The notes under the pieces: model-generated
What the model was told of the DNA's origin: nothing
The model's database searches: none
What the model saw: the letters and a program-made list of their open reading frames with translations, nothing else
Shown here: positions 6,411 through 8,273 of the stretch, one piece after another
Layout of the letters: each line of letters begins with the position of its first letter
Numbering within the stretch: the first letter of the stretch is position 1
Position numbers and translations under genes: made by a program
Origin: Desulfobacca acetoxidans
GTDB taxonomy: Bacteria > Desulfobacterota > Desulfobaccia > Desulfobaccales > 0-14-0-80-60-11
Direction of reading: 5' to 3'
Assembly (NCBI GenBank): GCA_022736495.1
Contig: DZCR01000141.1
Location: forward strand, 1 to 8,273
Length of the DNA stretch: 8,273 nt

Positions 6411-6452
6411 ATGGCATTAAGGAGGTGGTGGCGCTGGCTTCGGCGCCGATAA
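6411..6452 (+). other. Orphan near-perfect Shine-Dalgarno sequence within a tiny possible ORF
   Basis: AAGGAGGTG (6419-6427) is fully complementary to the usual 16S rRNA 3' end, but no ATG lies at a proper distance; only GTG codons too close and a CTG at 6434 follow. The same bases sit inside an ATG-started 13-codon reading frame (6411-6452) that would encode MALRRWWRWLRRR. That frame has no ribosome binding site of its own. GGCGC/GCGCC (6430-6434, 6443-6447) could form a hairpin. A remnant of a lost gene start is as likely as a real peptide. Confidence 0.25.
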
Positions 6453-6455
6453 TCT

Positions 6456-6484
6456 TTGGCATTGCGACAAGTTCATGATAAAAT
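6456..6484 (+). promoter_or_regulatory. Sigma-70-like promoter for xerC
   Basis: TTGGCA (6456-6461) and TAAAAT (6479-6484) are separated by 17 bases, each matching the sigma-70 consensus at 5 of 6. Transcription would start near 6491 and give a leader of about 53 bases before the xerC GTG. It is the best promoter match I found in the window. Confidence 0.6.
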
Positions 6485-6543
6485 TTTTAATTCAAATAAG
6501 TTAATGGGAAAATAGGAGAGTTTTTCCCAAGGATTCCAGGGCT

Positions 6544-7446
6544 GTGGGTAGCGGGGATCATCTAGAAGAATTTTTGCGGTACCTCAAGGTAGAGCGGCAG
6601 ATGTCGCCCCATACCTTGAGAAATTACCGCCTCGACCTCACCCAGTTTCTGGAGTTTTACGCCCGGGAGACGCAAGACGCTGAACTGAAGCAGGTAGCCT
6701 ATAAAGATCTGCGGGCCTTTCTGGCCACAGCTTTGAAGACCCACCGCAAGACTACGGTGGCCCGCAAGCTCTCTGCATTGCGCACCTTTTTCAAGTACCT
6801 GCAGCGCACCGGCGTTTTGACCCAAAACCCGGCCAAACTGGCCCCCAGCCCCAAGCTGGAAAAGGCCCTGCCCCACTATCTCAGCGTGGACGAAGCCTTT
6901 CACCTGTTGGGCGAGCTTAAGGGCGATGACTTTGGAGCCTGCCGGGATAAAGCCATCCTGGAGGTGTTTTACGGTGGCGGACTCCGCCTCTCGGAACTCG
7001 CCGGCCTCAGCCTGGGAGACCTCGACTTAGGCCCAGGAATCCTCCGGGTCTGGGGCAAAGGGAGCAAGGAACGTCTGGCCTTCCTGGGCGAACCGGCCAA
7101 GGCGGCGCTGTCGGCCTATCTGCCCCTGCGGCTCCGACATCTGGCGCACCTTGGGACCGGAGACGAAACCGCCCTGTTTGTTAATTCCCGGGGACGCCGC
7201 CTCTCCACCCGGGGCGTGGCCCGGCTGGTGGCCAAGTGGGTGAGAAAAGCGGGGCTCTCCCAGGGCTTAACGCCCCACGGCCTGCGCCACAGCTTCGCCA
7301 CCCACATGCTGGAAGGCCAGGCCGATCTGCGGGCCGTGCAGGAGCTGCTGGGCCATGCCTCCATCTCCACCACGGGGCGATACTTGCACCTCAACCTGGA
7401 TTATTTGATGGAGGAGTACGACAAGGCGCATCCCCGGAGTAAATGA
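6544..7446 (+). CDS. xerC: Tyrosine recombinase XerC
   Basis: This 300-residue site-specific recombinase of the XerC/XerD family resolves chromosome dimers at dif, normally with a XerD partner and FtsK. The N-terminal SAM-like DNA-binding domain spans about 5-90 and the catalytic domain about 110-290. All catalytic residues are visible: Arg148 (GLRLSEL), Lys172 (GKGSKER), His245 and Arg248 (HGLRHS), His271 (LLGHAS) and the nucleophile Tyr280 (STTGRYLH). The length matches XerC/XerD. The start is GTG at 6544, with AAGGA (6529-6533) 10 bases upstream. A stop at 6502-6504 closes the frame, and the next ATG (6601) would cut into the first domain. XerC rather than XerD is inferred from the hslV neighbour, a pairing known in many proteobacteria. 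XerD or another Xer-type protein cannot be excluded by sequence alone. Confidence 0.92.
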   Translation: MGSGDHLEEFLRYLKVERQMSPHTLRNYRLDLTQFLEFYARETQDAELKQVAYKDLRAFLATALKTHRKTTVARKLSALRTFFKYLQRTGVLTQNPAKLAPSPKLEKALPHYLSVDEAFHLLGELKGDDFGACRDKAILEVFYGGGLRLSELAGLSLGDLDLGPGILRVWGKGSKERLAFLGEPAKAALSAYLPLRLRHLAHLGTGDETALFVNSRGRRLSTRGVARLVAKWVRKAGLSQGLTPHGLRHSFATHMLEGQADLRAVQELLGHASISTTGRYLHLNLDYLMEEYDKAHPRSK

Positions 7447-7447
7447 G

Positions 7448-7483
7448 GGCGAAAAGGGGAAAAGGTTAAAAGGCGAAAAGGAT
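7448..7483 (+). repeat. Octanucleotide-period repeat (AAAAGGNN x4)
   Basis: AAAAGG occurs at 7452, 7460, 7468 and 7476, an exact 8-base period with the last two bases varying (GG, TT, CG, AT). GGCGAAAAGG at 7448 recurs at 7472. The tract is almost purely purine on the plus strand and begins just after the xerC stop at 7444-7446. No function is apparent. Confidence 0.8.
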
Positions 7484-7489
7484 CGGTAG

Positions 7490-7507
7490 GGCGGGCTCCA
7501 GCCCGCC
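7490..7507. repeat. GC-rich 18-base palindrome
   Basis: GGCGGGCTCCAGCCCGCC pairs through 8 bases on each side of a CC centre (7 bp with a 4-base loop in RNA). No U tract follows, so it is not a standard terminator, though it could protect the xerC mRNA end. GTGCGCAC (7515-7522), itself palindromic, follows closely. It resembles the small palindromic repeats scattered through many bacterial genomes. Confidence 0.6.
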
Positions 7508-7540
7508 ACGTAGGGTGCGCACGGCGCTCCTCGATATACT

Positions 7541-7592
7541 CGTTCCCAAGCTCCGGCTTGGGAACGCAATTTTGGCCCAAGCTCTGCTGGGG
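7541..7592. repeat. Perfect 26-base palindrome and a decayed partial second copy
   Basis: CGTTCCCAAGC (7541-7551) and GCTTGGGAACG (7556-7566) form a perfect 11-bp stem around TCCG. About 31 bases later, CCCAAGC TCT GCTGGGG (7576-7592) repeats the inner part with one mispair and is followed by AAC like the first copy. This looks like a tandem REP-type palindromic repeat. I recall similar CCCAAGCTC/GCTTGGGAAC elements in spacers of unrelated bacteria, but cannot verify that here. Confidence 0.7.
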
Positions 7593-7657
7593 AACTGATT
7601 GCAAGCCGGTTGATGCAGCGCTAGGCGAGGTAATTGGGAGGTTAGAAGCTGGCTAAG

Positions 7658-8200
<543 letters not shown>

Positions 8201-8258
8201 CGGAATGACAAAAATCAGATTTGTTTGTAACTGTTTCTAATTAATATTTCCAGAGAAC

Positions 8259-8273
8259 TAAGGAGTAAAAACA
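8259..8273 (+). promoter_or_regulatory. Ribosome binding site of a gene beginning just beyond the window
   Basis: TAAGGAG (8259-8265) followed by 8 AT-rich bases reaches the window's last base, so a start codon is expected at about 8274. The 58 bases between the hslV stop and this site are AT-rich, with no terminator. The likely gene is hslU, which usually follows hslV, but none of its coding sequence is visible. Confidence 0.55.

Larger units (their letters stand above)
6116..6543. other. Long divergent spacer between the 83-aa gene and xerC
   Basis: This spacer of about 430 bases is more AT-rich than its flanks and holds no gene I can support. It contains the leader and possible promoter of the 83-aa gene on the left, one copy of the dispersed repeat (6303-6339) and several small inverted repeats. 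The latter are GGTTTTGC/GCAAAACC at 6247-6254 and 6270-6277, and CCTGGA/TCCAGG at 6370-6375 and 6388-6393. On the right are an orphan ribosome binding site and the xerC promoter. Confidence 0.7.

Noticed and set aside
6415..6452. Trp-codon-rich leader peptide with attenuator.
   Set aside because: The downstream gene is xerC, not an amino acid gene, no terminator/antiterminator pair is visible, and the likely xerC promoter lies downstream of the frame.
6455..6475. Possible sigma-54 promoter from TTTGGCATTGC.
   Set aside because: The GG element has no GC at the required -12 spacing, and the sigma-70-like match at the same place is much better.
6480..6510. AT-rich sequence before xerC as a possible dif site.
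   Set aside because: Only GTTAA resembles a Xer half-site. No second arm fits across a 6-8 base centre, and AT-richness is expected near a promoter.
7490..7566. Palindromes after xerC as Rho-independent terminators.
   Set aside because: Neither stem is followed by a U run on the plus strand, and the 26-base palindrome has a decayed tandem copy, which fits a repeat element better.

Overview
The window reads as a stretch of bacterial chromosome carrying mostly housekeeping genes. The coding DNA is GC-rich and the spacers are AT-richer. A two-subunit class I (iron-sulfur) fumarase, a class A penicillin-binding protein and a xerC-hslV pair fit a Gram-negative anaerobe. Desulfobacterota (former Deltaproteobacteria) is my best guess, inferred from gene content and protein style, not from a search.

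Layout. The left three quarters (about 73-6115) is coded on the minus strand. Reading right to left, a small protein of unknown function (83 aa) comes first, then a class A penicillin-binding protein (mrcA type). A likely operon follows: fumarase alpha subunit, fumarase beta subunit, a soluble GAF-domain sensor histidine kinase, and a 66-residue coiled-coil protein whose start overlaps the kinase stop as ATGA. The right quarter is coded on the plus strand: a XerC-type tyrosine recombinase, then HslV, the protease subunit of the HslUV complex. The window ends on a good Shine-Dalgarno sequence (8259-8265) for a gene just outside, plausibly hslU.

How the genes relate. The fumarase subunits form one enzyme that interconverts fumarate and malate. 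The histidine kinase and coiled-coil protein behind them look co-transcribed, so sensing may be tied to central carbon metabolism; no response regulator is visible. The penicillin-binding protein builds peptidoglycan, XerC resolves chromosome dimers, and HslV degrades proteins with HslU. These three are unrelated in function to the fumarase operon.

Non-coding structure. The divergent spacer 6116-6543 holds a good sigma-70-like promoter for xerC, an orphan near-perfect Shine-Dalgarno sequence, and one copy of a repeat whose inverted partner lies at the left end of the window (1-37; 32 of 37 positions match, all mismatches transitions). The xerC-hslV spacer is a patchwork of repeats: four exact-period AAAAGGNN units, an 18-base palindrome, a perfect 26-base palindrome, and a decayed partial copy of the latter. 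I see no CRISPR array, rRNA, tRNA, complete insertion sequence or prophage, and no convincing new multi-gene system. The dispersed repeats and the fumarase-kinase-coiled-coil operon deserve the most attention.
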